This document shows, piece by piece, positions 34,658-43,653 of a DNA stretch of 64,000 nt. Position 1 is the stretch's first letter. Every line of letters begins with the position of its first letter. The notes under the pieces are model-generated. The model saw only the letters and a program-made list of their open reading frames with translations. It was not told the DNA's origin and searched no databases. The DNA lies in contig DJYO01000008.1 of NCBI GenBank assembly GCA_002450155.1, positions 1 to 64,000 of the forward strand, in the 5' to 3' direction. This stretch comes from Mageeibacillus sp. UBA6976 (GTDB lineage: Bacteria > Bacillota > Clostridia > Saccharofermentanales > Saccharofermentanaceae). The translations under genes and the position numbers were made by a program.

Positions 34658-34981
34658 ATGGCTGATGAACTGCTTAATAATATGCTTGATATGGATGACG
34701 AGGACCGTAAGATCGTTCTTGAGGACGAGGAGACCGGTGAATCCATCGAATGCATACTTGACGACACATTCCAGTTTAACGGTAAGGACTATGTTGTCCT
34801 CTTAAGACCTGTCGATGAGCCCGATTACGATTACGAGGCTATCATCATGGAATCTATCGATAAGGACGGCGAGTTTATGCTGCAGACGATCCCCGAGGAG
34901 CAGGAAGAGATAATCTGTGATTATTACGACAAGCTCTGTGAGGAACTCTACGGCGACGACGATGAAGAATCAGACGAATAA
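34658..34981 (+). CDS. DUF1292 family protein
   Basis: This 107-residue acidic protein belongs to the YrzB/DUF1292 family: KIVLEDEETGESIECILDDT, FNGKDYVVLL and a late EEIICDYYDKLCEEL. The ATG at 34658 is eight bases after GGAGG. An extended -10 TGCTATAAT (ending at 34629) may provide a separate promoter. Function in the family is unknown. Its end overlaps the next gene by 20 bases. Confidence 0.88.
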   Translation: MADELLNNMLDMDDEDRKIVLEDEETGESIECILDDTFQFNGKDYVVLLRPVDEPDYDYEAIIMESIDKDGEFMLQTIPEEQEEIICDYYDKLCEELYGDDDEESDE

Positions 34982-35372
34982 GACCGGCATCGGCAATGTC
35001 AAGAAGAAGCGTGCCGTCCAGCAGAGCCGCAAGGCCAAGGCTGCCGGCGAACACCTGAAGAATTCATCAGGTGATGAGCTTATTGTCATTAGAGATCCCT
35101 ATAACAAGAAAGACTACTATCTTTCCGTGATAGACACATTCGTGATACTTAAGCACGAATATGTTGTTATGCATAATTACGTGCCGGATGACGGCAATCA
35201 CGATAAGCCCGAGCTCGTTATCATGAGGACCGAGTATTCAAAGAACGGAGAGCAGCTCTTCTATTCCATCAAGGACGGAACAGAGCTTGAGACCGCTTTT
35301 ACATTCTTTATGCGCAGGTTCTATGATTCCCAGGCCCCTGACGTACGGGTCAGGAGTGGTGTCGGAACGTAA
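34962..35372 (+). CDS. Second DUF1292-like protein with basic N-terminus
   Basis: This 136-residue protein has a Lys/Arg-rich first 40 residues (GNVKKKRAVQQSRKAKAAG) followed by a domain with the layout of the preceding DUF1292 protein: DELIVIRDPYNKKDYYLSV, FVILKHEYVVMHNY, ELVIMRTEYSKNGEQLF, then a C-terminal helix TAFTFFMRRFYD. I infer a diverged tandem paralog. The ATG at 34962 lies inside the end of the upstream gene; the ribosome binding site is weak, so coupling is likely. Function is unknown. Confidence 0.72.
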   Translation: MKNQTNKTGIGNVKKKRAVQQSRKAKAAGEHLKNSSGDELIVIRDPYNKKDYYLSVIDTFVILKHEYVVMHNYVPDDGNHDKPELVIMRTEYSKNGEQLFYSIKDGTELETAFTFFMRRFYDSQAPDVRVRSGVGT

Positions 35373-35383
35373 GGAGGCTTGCT

Positions 35384-36295
35384 TTGGAGGCGGATACCAA
35401 GTCCAGGGTTGTGGGCTGCGTTGAATCGATTTTCCGTGCTGTCCTCGCAATACTGCTTTATCTTTTGCCGGCTTTCCCGGTACTTTTTGTATTCAGGCTC
35501 TTAAACATTACCAGCAGGGTCTATACGGGTGTATATTCGGCAGCCACATCTCTGCTTACGATAGTGATCTTTATCCTGGCAGACAGGCTGCTCCGCAAGA
35601 GCAATGATTCATTTATTGTGAAGGATAAGCTTGATGCCACTCAGATAATAAGCGTGGTGGTCATAGCTATGGGCCTTGTGGGTATGGTCTACTGCTATCT
35701 GGAATTTGCGGATATTATCGCCGAATATATCGATTCTCTCAAGGAGAAGGTAGTTGAGTACGAAGATGCCATGGACCGTTTTAAGGATGTTGAGGAAACT
35801 GCCGTTCCCTTATGGGATTCCATTATCTACATGTTCAGCATGGTAATACTGATCCCTTTATCCGAGGAACTGGTCTTCAGGGGTGCTGTGCTCGGGTCTT
35901 TGAGAAGGGGATTTAAACCCTGGACGGCGATCCTGCTCTCGGCTTTGGTGTTCGGCATTATGCACGGTATATCGATGCACATCGTATATGCCTTGATATG
36001 CGGCATCATTATGGGAGCATGCTATTACTTTACAAACAGCATATATGCAAGTTTCCTGATCCACGGGGTATTTAATCTCATCGGATCCTGTATCCCGTTC
36101 TTCTTTGATCTTGGGTTTGCCGGTTCCGGCAATATACGTGTCGGGACTATACTCACAATGAGATATTCCTGTATAGGCATGATGCTTCCGGCTGTATTTG
36201 CCTACATGCTCCTTCTGACACGGCACAGGATGAAGACCGGCAAATATAAGCCTGTCATAGAGGCAAAGGCGGAGGAAACAGATGAACAAACTTGA
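35384..36295 (+). CDS. CPBP-family intramembrane metalloprotease
   Basis: This 303-residue, roughly eight-helix membrane protein starts at TTG behind AAGGAGG. The CPBP (CAAX protease and bacteriocin-processing) motifs are SEELVFRGAVLGSLRR (EExxxR), LVFGIMHGISMH (FxxxH) and the third-motif His in FLIHGVFNLIG. Family members act in protein maturation or bacteriocin self-immunity. The stop lies within the next gene (14-base overlap), tying it to the large exported protein. Confidence 0.92.
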   Translation: MEADTKSRVVGCVESIFRAVLAILLYLLPAFPVLFVFRLLNITSRVYTGVYSAATSLLTIVIFILADRLLRKSNDSFIVKDKLDATQIISVVVIAMGLVGMVYCYLEFADIIAEYIDSLKEKVVEYEDAMDRFKDVEETAVPLWDSIIYMFSMVILIPLSEELVFRGAVLGSLRRGFKPWTAILLSALVFGIMHGISMHIVYALICGIIMGACYYFTNSIYASFLIHGVFNLIGSCIPFFFDLGFAGSGNIRVGTILTMRYSCIGMMLPAVFAYMLLLTRHRMKTGKYKPVIEAKAEETDEQT

Positions 36296-39200
36296 TCTGT
36301 TCAGATTCGGCAATACGCGCAAAAAGAAGATAAGACTCTATGTCATTATCAGTGTCTGCGTTGTATTCCTGGCTTTAGTCCTTCTTTTTGCCGTAGGAGT
36401 ATTCTCCTATAGATCTGAGCTTGTCACATTGAGAGCTACAGATGATCCGGCCGGGGCTGAGTTTGCAAGGCTGGGTTTTAATCTCGATAATATCCCGAAC
36501 GTTAATATGGTGGCTGACAGTTCCTTCGAGACATCTTCCGGACAGAGCTCAATTGAGGTTGTCGCAAGTTCTTCCGAGTCTTTGTTCTTCGAGCCCGGGG
36601 CTTTAGAAGACGCGGGCATAGACTACCGTGTCGCAGGAGACATGGTAAGGGTAATGTCCATAGACGGATCCGGTGTCATGAGTGAGAAATTCACGGGCAC
36701 AGCTACCGCTTACCAGCCGGCAAGACTCGGTGCGGTAAGACAGATCGAGGACCAGCTGGGCGTCTTTGCCCAGGAGGGGATAAAGGATGCGGTCTTCTTC
36801 CAGAATCTTGAATATGTCCTGACAGGCTCGGGCACCTTGATAGGGGATGCATCGGGCAGTGCTTTTATCTGTGATCTGGGTATCGATCCCGCTCTTTATA
36901 CGGCAGCTACGGATAAGGAGATCTATGTAGTAACCTCAGGCGGCAATATCTTGTATTCCCAGGATGGCAGGAATTTCTCTGAGATCTCTTCTGGCGAGGG
37001 GCTGATAACTGATACGGAAGACCTGTTTGTATGTGCCAGCAGCGATGTCTTTGTAATAGCAAGTCCGACGGGCAGGGTAATAAGCATCAGCTCAGGCCAT
37101 GCTGCCACAGGTCAGATCCCCTGTGGCAACAGCGAGATAATCGGTTTTGCCGCTGCAAAGGCCGGGTTTATGGCAGTGTCGGGAGACGGAGCTCTTTATT
37201 TTTCTTTGGGAGGAAATATATATAACACCTCCGGAGCTATTGAGATAAGTACAGATTCCAAAGAGCCGGTCAAGGCTGTATGCGGCGCAGAAGGCAAGTT
37301 CTATGTACTGTCAAGTGACGGGCTTATCTACGTCTATGACATTGAGAACGGATTCAAGAAACCTTCAGTTCTTGAATCTGCCAAGGCTTCAGGCATAGAG
37401 ATAACAGATCTCATGGCATCTGATACCGGCAAGATAATAGCGGTGACCCCGGGCGGGACCGTTGTCATAAGCGAAGAGGACACTCTTGCTTATTTTGCTT
37501 CGGAGAATGTAGTGATAAGCGATCTTCATTCCATATCAGGCGACAAAATGCTGTATTCTGCCGCAGGCTCGGTCTACAAGGCCAAGATCCTGTCAGAATT
37601 ATCCGTTGACGGCGTTATCCCTGATGATATGGTCATCGAGGGTGACCTCTGTTTTATAACAGGTGAGATCCTTCCTGCCCAGGCAAGTACCGAGCAGACA
37701 GCAGGATGGGTGGATGCAGGTTCAGGCAAGGGGCTCAGCGGTGTATGGGATATTGCAGGCGCTGATACGGACATAACCTGCATTCCGAGAGAAGACGGCG
37801 GCGGTTGCTGCGCGAGACTTACGGGCAGTGCTCCCGGAACTCACATACTGTCCCAGATCCTTGCGGGCAGTTCTGAAGAGAGCTTTATGGAGGATACCTT
37901 CTACCGCATAGATCTTAATCTGTCATCCGAAGGGGATACCGGAGATGTTGATGTCTGGATCGAAGGCGAATCCTTCGGAGTTCAGGGCTTTACTATCGAA
38001 GAGCCGCAGGCTGCACCTCAGGACTATAGCTTCGTATTTGCGGTAACCAAGTCCATGCTCGGTGACGATACCATAAGATTTAATATTGCCTTCAAAGGTA
38101 CCGGCAAACTCATAATCGACGATATCTACCTGGGACCTGATGCCTGCCAGGGCGCCGGCATCCCCGAGTACTATTCCAAAGCCATAGCAGAGGCAAGACC
38201 TTATGCCATAAGGCTCAATAACCTCAATTTTGGACAGCAGGGTTATTCCAGAGAAGCCTTCTTCGGCCATTCCTCAAGCTCGAACTCTGCGCTCCTTGAG
38301 GGGACAGATAATGCAGTATCCTGCTCAAGGTCTCTCGAAGACAGCCTTAAGCTGGTATCATCTGCAGGAGCGACCCCCTGGCTTGTTATAGGATCCTATG
38401 CATCTGCAAGTGATATCGAGAGCCTTTTGGGCTATCTTTGCGGAACGGCTTCTTCCGAATACGGCGGGATAAGACTTGATAACGGTACTGCTCTTGCATG
38501 GAGCAGGCAGTTCGACCAGATAATAATCGAGATCGGAGACAGTGAGGGATGCTTTGCGAGCGACACGCAGAAGGCTGCTTATGTTGACTTCATAATCTCC
38601 ATGTTCTCCCAATCCGAGTACTATCCCGAGATCAAGGACAAGGCTGTATTCCTTGATGCCATGGAATACGAAGGCGGTACTATGCTGTCAGGCGCTGATG
38701 GTCATGCCATGACCATGTATTGCTCTGCTCCTGATGACGGCACCACATTCCTGGAGAATGCCAGATCCGATTATGGGATCGCCAGATACAGATCACCGCA
38801 TATCACATCCGGTTCAAATGCGGGAGAATATATATCCTCCTGTGATTTTGAAGATGACATCAACTGCGGAATCCTGCTCACTCTGATAAGCATGGAAGAG
38901 GCAGATTTTATTAACTGCTTTATGTTCGATATCGATATGTCTCCGAATTGTGCGGGATATGAAGGCGCAGAAGTCTTCAAAGAGCCGGAGAATGTTAATA
39001 ACATGATATCTCTCATGAAGACTATTGAGGTCATCCAGGGCAGCAGCGAGCTTTATATAGACAGCCAGGAGCCTTTGTCTTCCGGATCACAGCAGACTGT
39101 AGCAGGACTTGAGGAGTCTCTGGTATGGAATGCATACAGCGGCAATGACGGCACAAGATATATCGTTGTATCCAATGTAGGGACAGGGCAGGAGAGTTTT

Positions 39201-39359
39201 ATGGTAAGTGTTTCTGCCTTTAGAGCTGCCCGGACTTCTCTTGCAAGATATTCGTCCACGGGAAGGCTCCTTACTACAAGGCGTTTCAATATCAAATCCA
39301 TGAGGTATACGATAATGCCGGGTGAGTTTATAGTGATAACAAGTACAGACCCAAATTGA
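36282..39359 (+). CDS. Large membrane-anchored propeller/glycosidase-like exported protein
   Basis: This 1025-residue protein has one N-terminal membrane helix (about 18-42) and everything after it outside. Residues about 110-440 show repeated strands with GNILYSQDGRNF and FYVLSSDGLIYVYD, like a beta-propeller. Residues about 455-625 look like a jelly-roll binding domain (FYRIDLNLSSEGDTGDVDVW, GKLIIDDIYLGPD). Residues about 630-940 resemble an alpha-L-arabinofuranosidase-type TIM barrel (ARPYAIRLNNLNFG), and a beta-sandwich closes the protein. Catalytic acids cannot be assigned. A wall-facing sugar-binding or sugar-cleaving role is inferred. Confidence 0.6.
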   Translation: MNKLDLFRFGNTRKKKIRLYVIISVCVVFLALVLLFAVGVFSYRSELVTLRATDDPAGAEFARLGFNLDNIPNVNMVADSSFETSSGQSSIEVVASSSESLFFEPGALEDAGIDYRVAGDMVRVMSIDGSGVMSEKFTGTATAYQPARLGAVRQIEDQLGVFAQEGIKDAVFFQNLEYVLTGSGTLIGDASGSAFICDLGIDPALYTAATDKEIYVVTSGGNILYSQDGRNFSEISSGEGLITDTEDLFVCASSDVFVIASPTGRVISISSGHAATGQIPCGNSEIIGFAAAKAGFMAVSGDGALYFSLGGNIYNTSGAIEISTDSKEPVKAVCGAEGKFYVLSSDGLIYVYDIENGFKKPSVLESAKASGIEITDLMASDTGKIIAVTPGGTVVISEEDTLAYFASENVVISDLHSISGDKMLYSAAGSVYKAKILSELSVDGVIPDDMVIEGDLCFITGEILPAQASTEQTAGWVDAGSGKGLSGVWDIAGADTDITCIPREDGGGCCARLTGSAPGTHILSQILAGSSEESFMEDTFYRIDLNLSSEGDTGDVDVWIEGESFGVQGFTIEEPQAAPQDYSFVFAVTKSMLGDDTIRFNIAFKGTGKLIIDDIYLGPDACQGAGIPEYYSKAIAEARPYAIRLNNLNFGQQGYSREAFFGHSSSSNSALLEGTDNAVSCSRSLEDSLKLVSSAGATPWLVIGSYASASDIESLLGYLCGTASSEYGGIRLDNGTALAWSRQFDQIIIEIGDSEGCFASDTQKAAYVDFIISMFSQSEYYPEIKDKAVFLDAMEYEGGTMLSGADGHAMTMYCSAPDDGTTFLENARSDYGIARYRSPHITSGSNAGEYISSCDFEDDINCGILLTLISMEEADFINCFMFDIDMSPNCAGYEGAEVFKEPENVNNMISLMKTIEVIQGSSELYIDSQEPLSSGSQQTVAGLEESLVWNAYSGNDGTRYIVVSNVGTGQESFMVSVSAFRAARTSLARYSSTGRLLTTRRFNIKSMRYTIMPGEFIVITSTDPN

Positions 39360-39490
39360 TATATGCATAGTGCATAATGAATCCCGGTATCTGCCCTTTA
39401 TTTTAAAATAGTATATTTATCGCAAATTTGCCTAAAAATGTGTATATTTTTAGCGTACACTGTTATAAATTTATTTGATCAGGTGATTTG

Positions 39491-41125
39491 ATGAAGACTA
39501 TTTTTAACAAGATAACTGCAGCAGCCCTCGCCATAGCTTGCGTATTCGGGATCATTGTAATAAATCCTGATAATGTTTCGGCTGCATCTTCTTATACACT
39601 GAGCGGAGTAGCTCATGTTCAGAATCTGGGAGATACCAAGGGTACTTTTAGCGATGGCACACTCCTTTTGGGAACTTCCGGCCAGTCTTTAAGGCTCGAG
39701 AGAGTTACGATCAATTTTACAAATAACACAGGATATGAGGGGAGCCTCAGATATAAGGTGCATGTCCAGAACATCGGCTGGATGGATTGGGCAGAGGCCG
39801 GCGAGAGTGCCGGTACAGAGGGGCGCTCCCTGAGACTTGAAGGCATCAAGATCGAGCTTACAGGTGAGCTCGCCAAGCACTACAGTGTTCAGTACCACGT
39901 ACATATCCAGGATTACGGCGATGCTCAGGATTGGGTATCAGACGGAGATGTGGCAGGCACAACAGGCGAGTCCAAGCGTCTTGAGAATCTCAGCATAAAG
40001 CTGGTCCCCCTTACAGAAGACGGAACTGAATCCCTGTCCTACAGAGTTCAGAGACAGAACAAGGGCTGGGAGACCCAGTGGCTCGAAGACGGAGAGGTAT
40101 CTGGCACAACAGGTGAGTCCTTAAGACTTGAGGCCATCACCATTACCGCAACAGGCAACAGAGTAACAGGCGGCATTACTTACCGTACTCATGTTCAGAA
40201 TATCGGCTGGCAGGACTGGGTATCCGATGGAGACCTGTCTGGAACAGTGGGCAAGTCATTAAGGCTTGAAGCCATTGAGATCAAGCTTACAGGCGATCTT
40301 GCAGATAAATACGATGTGTACTACAGAGTACATGCCCAGGATTTCGGCTGGCTCGGCTGGGCTAAGAACGGCGAGACATCCGGCACATCCGGTCTTTCAA
40401 AGCGTCTTGAGGCAATCCAGATCCTTCTGGTAGATAAGGGCGGCGAGGCCCCCGGAGACGTCAAGGGTATCAAGAGCATAAGCGATGCGGCATCTCATGA
40501 CGATTCAGAGCTCTTTGTAGCCCGTGATCTTCCTGAAGTCTATGTTAAGGGGTTCCTTGAAGTAAACAAGGATACAGTTGCTCTCCTGAATTCCTCCTAT
40601 GCAGGAGCCGAGAATGTCAGGACATATAACTTCGTTGACGTTGTATCAGCCAATGAGCATATCAGCACATCGACCATAAGCGATGCTGACTGGGCTGCCT
40701 GCGAGGCTTTCGCCAAGGCTAATTTCGATCCTTCCTGGACACCGGGAGAATGCCTGCTCTACACAATGTACTGGATCCACTACAACGTAAGATATTCATC
40801 CGGAAGCTCAAATTACGCTGTATCCGTATTTGAGAATAAGGTAGGTCAGTGCGCACAGTATAATGGTGCCCTGGTCGAGATGGCATGCTACCTGGGCTTT
40901 GATAACGTAAGATTTATCAAGGGAATGAGATCCAGGAGCGCAACATCACTCAGCAATCCTTTCTCCCACTATTGGGCAGAAGTTGAGATAAATGGCACGT
41001 ACTATTGTCTTGAGACCGGCAACAAGTCTGACGATTCAGGCAGCTTTATCTGGTACTATTTTGTAAGACCTTACGGTGCAGGTTCAGCTAAGAAGTTTGT
41101 TAAGTGCGGACTCGTACTCAGGTAA
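39491..41125 (+). CDS. Secreted ChW-repeat protein with transglutaminase-like domain
   Basis: This 544-residue protein starts at the ATG after AGGTGA; the TTG one codon before is not used. The signal peptide ends near NVSA-AS (residue 32). Six clostridial hydrophobic-W repeats follow (about 40-325), for example VHVQNIGWMDWAEAG then GTEGRSLRLEGI. The C-terminal transglutaminase/protease-like domain (about 375-545) has the Cys in GQCAQYNGALVEMA and the His in FSHYWAEVEI. ChW repeats bind cell-surface or wall polymers. It pairs with the next gene, which has the same repeat array and a different enzyme domain. Confidence 0.9.
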   Translation: MKTIFNKITAAALAIACVFGIIVINPDNVSAASSYTLSGVAHVQNLGDTKGTFSDGTLLLGTSGQSLRLERVTINFTNNTGYEGSLRYKVHVQNIGWMDWAEAGESAGTEGRSLRLEGIKIELTGELAKHYSVQYHVHIQDYGDAQDWVSDGDVAGTTGESKRLENLSIKLVPLTEDGTESLSYRVQRQNKGWETQWLEDGEVSGTTGESLRLEAITITATGNRVTGGITYRTHVQNIGWQDWVSDGDLSGTVGKSLRLEAIEIKLTGDLADKYDVYYRVHAQDFGWLGWAKNGETSGTSGLSKRLEAIQILLVDKGGEAPGDVKGIKSISDAASHDDSELFVARDLPEVYVKGFLEVNKDTVALLNSSYAGAENVRTYNFVDVVSANEHISTSTISDADWAACEAFAKANFDPSWTPGECLLYTMYWIHYNVRYSSGSSNYAVSVFENKVGQCAQYNGALVEMACYLGFDNVRFIKGMRSRSATSLSNPFSHYWAEVEINGTYYCLETGNKSDDSGSFIWYYFVRPYGAGSAKKFVKCGLVLR

Positions 41126-41141
41126 CAGGGGAGGCATTATT

Positions 41142-42878
41142 TTGAGAAGAGAATTGATTTCAAGGATTCTATCTGTTGTATTAGCAGGAGCTTTGACGGT
41201 ACAGCTTATTCCGGGATTCAGCTCTCCCGCTTTTGCAGAAGAGAATGAAGGCGAAGAAGTCAGCGAAGTTGCAGAAGGCATCACTTTATCCGGAACAGGC
41301 CATGTTCAGGACTATGGTGATATCGAAGGTGAGTACAAGGACGGAGTCCTCAGGATCGGAACACAGGGCGAATCCAAAAGACTCGAGAACATCTGCATTA
41401 GTATCAACGGCACAGATGGCCTTACGGGAACACTGAGATACAGGGTCCACGTCCAGAATATCGGCTGGCAGGATTGGGTTGAGTCAGGAAGCGTAGCCGG
41501 AACATCCGGCCAGGCCTTAAGACTTGAGGGCATCCAGATGGAGCTTACAGGTGAGCTTGCCGAGAAGTATGTTGTCTTATACAGCGTGCATATCCAGGAC
41601 TATGGAGATGCCCAAGGGTGGATAACAGGCGGCATGATCGCAGGTACGTCAGGCGAATCCAAGAGACTTGAAGAGCTCAGGGTCAAGATCGTTCCCAAGG
41701 AAGAAGCAAATATCGGACCGACTGTTATATACCACGTACACCGCCAGGATTACGGCTGGGAATCAGACTGGAAGAGAGATGGTCAGGTTTCAGGTACTAC
41801 AGGCCAGTCCAAACGTCTTGAAGCAATTAATGTATCAGTCATCAATACTGATTTTACAGGTGGCGTAAGGTACAAGACTCATGTTCAGGATATCGGCTGG
41901 CAGGACTGGGCTACTAACGGAGATCTCAGCGGTACTTCAGGCCAGTCCAAACGTCTCGAAGCCATCAAGATAGAGCTTACGGGAGAGCTTTCCGAGAATT
42001 ACAACATCTACTACAGAGTCCATGCCGAAGGTTACGGTTGGCTCGATTGGACATCCAACGGCAAGGAAGCCGGTACAGAAGGTCTGGGCAGAAGGCTTGA
42101 AGCCATACAGATAGTACTTGTAGGTAAGGGCGAGAGCGAGCCCGGCGATCTTAACGGGATCAAGAGCGCTTATCCTTTTGCATTCTATTCTTCGGTAAGC
42201 GCTGTGCCTCTTGTAGATAAATCAGCTTACCGTTCGGCAGGATATTCATCTGCCCAGGAATTCAGAGCAGCTATAATCCGTAACTGCGAGAGACTTGAAT
42301 ATGTAGGCTATCTGCATTCAGGTCACTGGGTGACAGGATATATCGACTGCACAGGTTCTACAGCCATAGCATTCAGAGATGCTCTTAAGACTGCTAAGAT
42401 CAACGGAACTTCTGATGTTGGTACAAGAGCCGATGGAACTCCCGTAAGGACTGTAAGCGTTACATACTACGATAAATACTCTGACGGCAGAGATAGTTAC
42501 GGTTTCTACAGGAACGGCATCTTCTCAGTAAACAGTTTCTTCCTGAACAAGATGGTCAAGTGGAGAGGCATAAGCTATGTTCCTCAGCCTGTAGGTGACG
42601 GCTGGAGCAACGATGAGTGGGTCGAATACCTCTCCAAGTACAACTTCCAGGCAGGAGATGTTATCATCTGGTATTACGATACATCTTCCGGCGGCAAGAG
42701 CTTCCAGCACATGACTATCTATGCAGGTATCGAAGACGGTATAGCATACGAGTGGACAGCAAGCTCCGCATATAACGGATACGTTAAATGCCCTCTGTCC
42801 TCAAGATCCACGATCTTTGACGGATTTGCAATGTTCAGGGCAACAAACGACAATGAAGCTATAGTGGGAATGAATTAA
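41142..42878 (+). CDS. Secreted ChW-repeat protein with NlpC/P60-like domain
   Basis: This 578-residue protein starts at TTG 41142, seven bases after GGGGAGG; the frame runs open upstream into the previous gene but without a site. The signal peptide ends near PAFA-EE (about residue 31). Six ChW repeats (about 45-335) match the six of the upstream protein one to one, including those that read GD instead of GW. The C-terminal domain has YIDCTGSTAIAF (Cys) and FQHMTIYAG (His), typical of NlpC/P60 cysteine peptidases that cut peptidoglycan stems. Confidence 0.88.
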   Translation: MRRELISRILSVVLAGALTVQLIPGFSSPAFAEENEGEEVSEVAEGITLSGTGHVQDYGDIEGEYKDGVLRIGTQGESKRLENICISINGTDGLTGTLRYRVHVQNIGWQDWVESGSVAGTSGQALRLEGIQMELTGELAEKYVVLYSVHIQDYGDAQGWITGGMIAGTSGESKRLEELRVKIVPKEEANIGPTVIYHVHRQDYGWESDWKRDGQVSGTTGQSKRLEAINVSVINTDFTGGVRYKTHVQDIGWQDWATNGDLSGTSGQSKRLEAIKIELTGELSENYNIYYRVHAEGYGWLDWTSNGKEAGTEGLGRRLEAIQIVLVGKGESEPGDLNGIKSAYPFAFYSSVSAVPLVDKSAYRSAGYSSAQEFRAAIIRNCERLEYVGYLHSGHWVTGYIDCTGSTAIAFRDALKTAKINGTSDVGTRADGTPVRTVSVTYYDKYSDGRDSYGFYRNGIFSVNSFFLNKMVKWRGISYVPQPVGDGWSNDEWVEYLSKYNFQAGDVIIWYYDTSSGGKSFQHMTIYAGIEDGIAYEWTASSAYNGYVKCPLSSRSTIFDGFAMFRATNDNEAIVGMN

Positions 42879-42881
42879 AGA

Positions 42882-43418
42882 TCATTCACCGAGAGCTTTA
42901 AGCAGATCATTAACAGCCGCATCCTTGGATATAGCCCAGATGCGGCTGATCCTTTTTGCCTGGGCTTCGTCTTCGCAAGTAATGGTGGCATTAAAGGGCC
43001 TGCCTTGATTCTCGTAGAAAAGGGTAACTGTATACTGACCGGAACTATTTAAACCTACGATGGCATTGGCGCGCTTTTGCTCCTCGACCTCAGACTTAAG
43101 CTCCTTGGAAGCTGATTCCAGGTGCTTTATCATCGGGATATTGAGCGAGGGCTTGATATCGTTTAATACTGCCTTGCCGCCTTCGGTAATATAGATCTTC
43201 TCCGTGCCGCCTAAAGCCTCTGATTCGAGGCCCTTCTCTCCCTTGATATCCATAAGGTTTCCGGCTATAAGCTCGTTATAAGCCTGGCTGAATGTGAAGA
43301 ATTCAGTATAGAGGGAGTTAAGACAGTGCTCCATGAGCATATGGTAGCTCACTCCGGGAGCCTCACACACAAGATATAAGATCTGTATCTTTGCTTCTAC
43401 TATCGATATATCAGCCAT
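42882..43418 (-). CDS. DUF4364 family winged-helix protein
   Basis: This 178-residue protein opens with KIQILYLVCEAPGVSYHMLM, a winged-helix N-terminus, and YITEGGKAVL, the wing that ends the DNA-binding half. A coiled segment (KELKSEVEEQKRA) precedes a C-terminal beta domain. It matches the DUF4364 family of Clostridia, presumed regulators. It converges on the ChW gene with only three bases between stops. Target genes are unknown. Confidence 0.85.
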   Translation of the reverse strand: MADISIVEAKIQILYLVCEAPGVSYHMLMEHCLNSLYTEFFTFSQAYNELIAGNLMDIKGEKGLESEALGGTEKIYITEGGKAVLNDIKPSLNIPMIKHLESASKELKSEVEEQKRANAIVGLNSSGQYTVTLFYENQGRPFNATITCEDEAQAKRISRIWAISKDAAVNDLLKALGE

Positions 43419-43653
43419 AAGGTAATTATATCTTATTTACCAGGAATGCCAAAATCACAGATCGTCTGCATACAAACTCAAGTTCATAAGGTATTCGGAG
43501 TATATCAATATGACAGTTTCTGCGCTGACTTGATCAGTTCTTTTCCTGTGGATTTTGAATAAATCTCTAATATCAGTTTTTTTTGAGTTAAAAAATAGCC
43601 CTTGGGGGTGTATACTTCATATGTTTTAATTATAAGTCTTAAGGAGAGATCAC

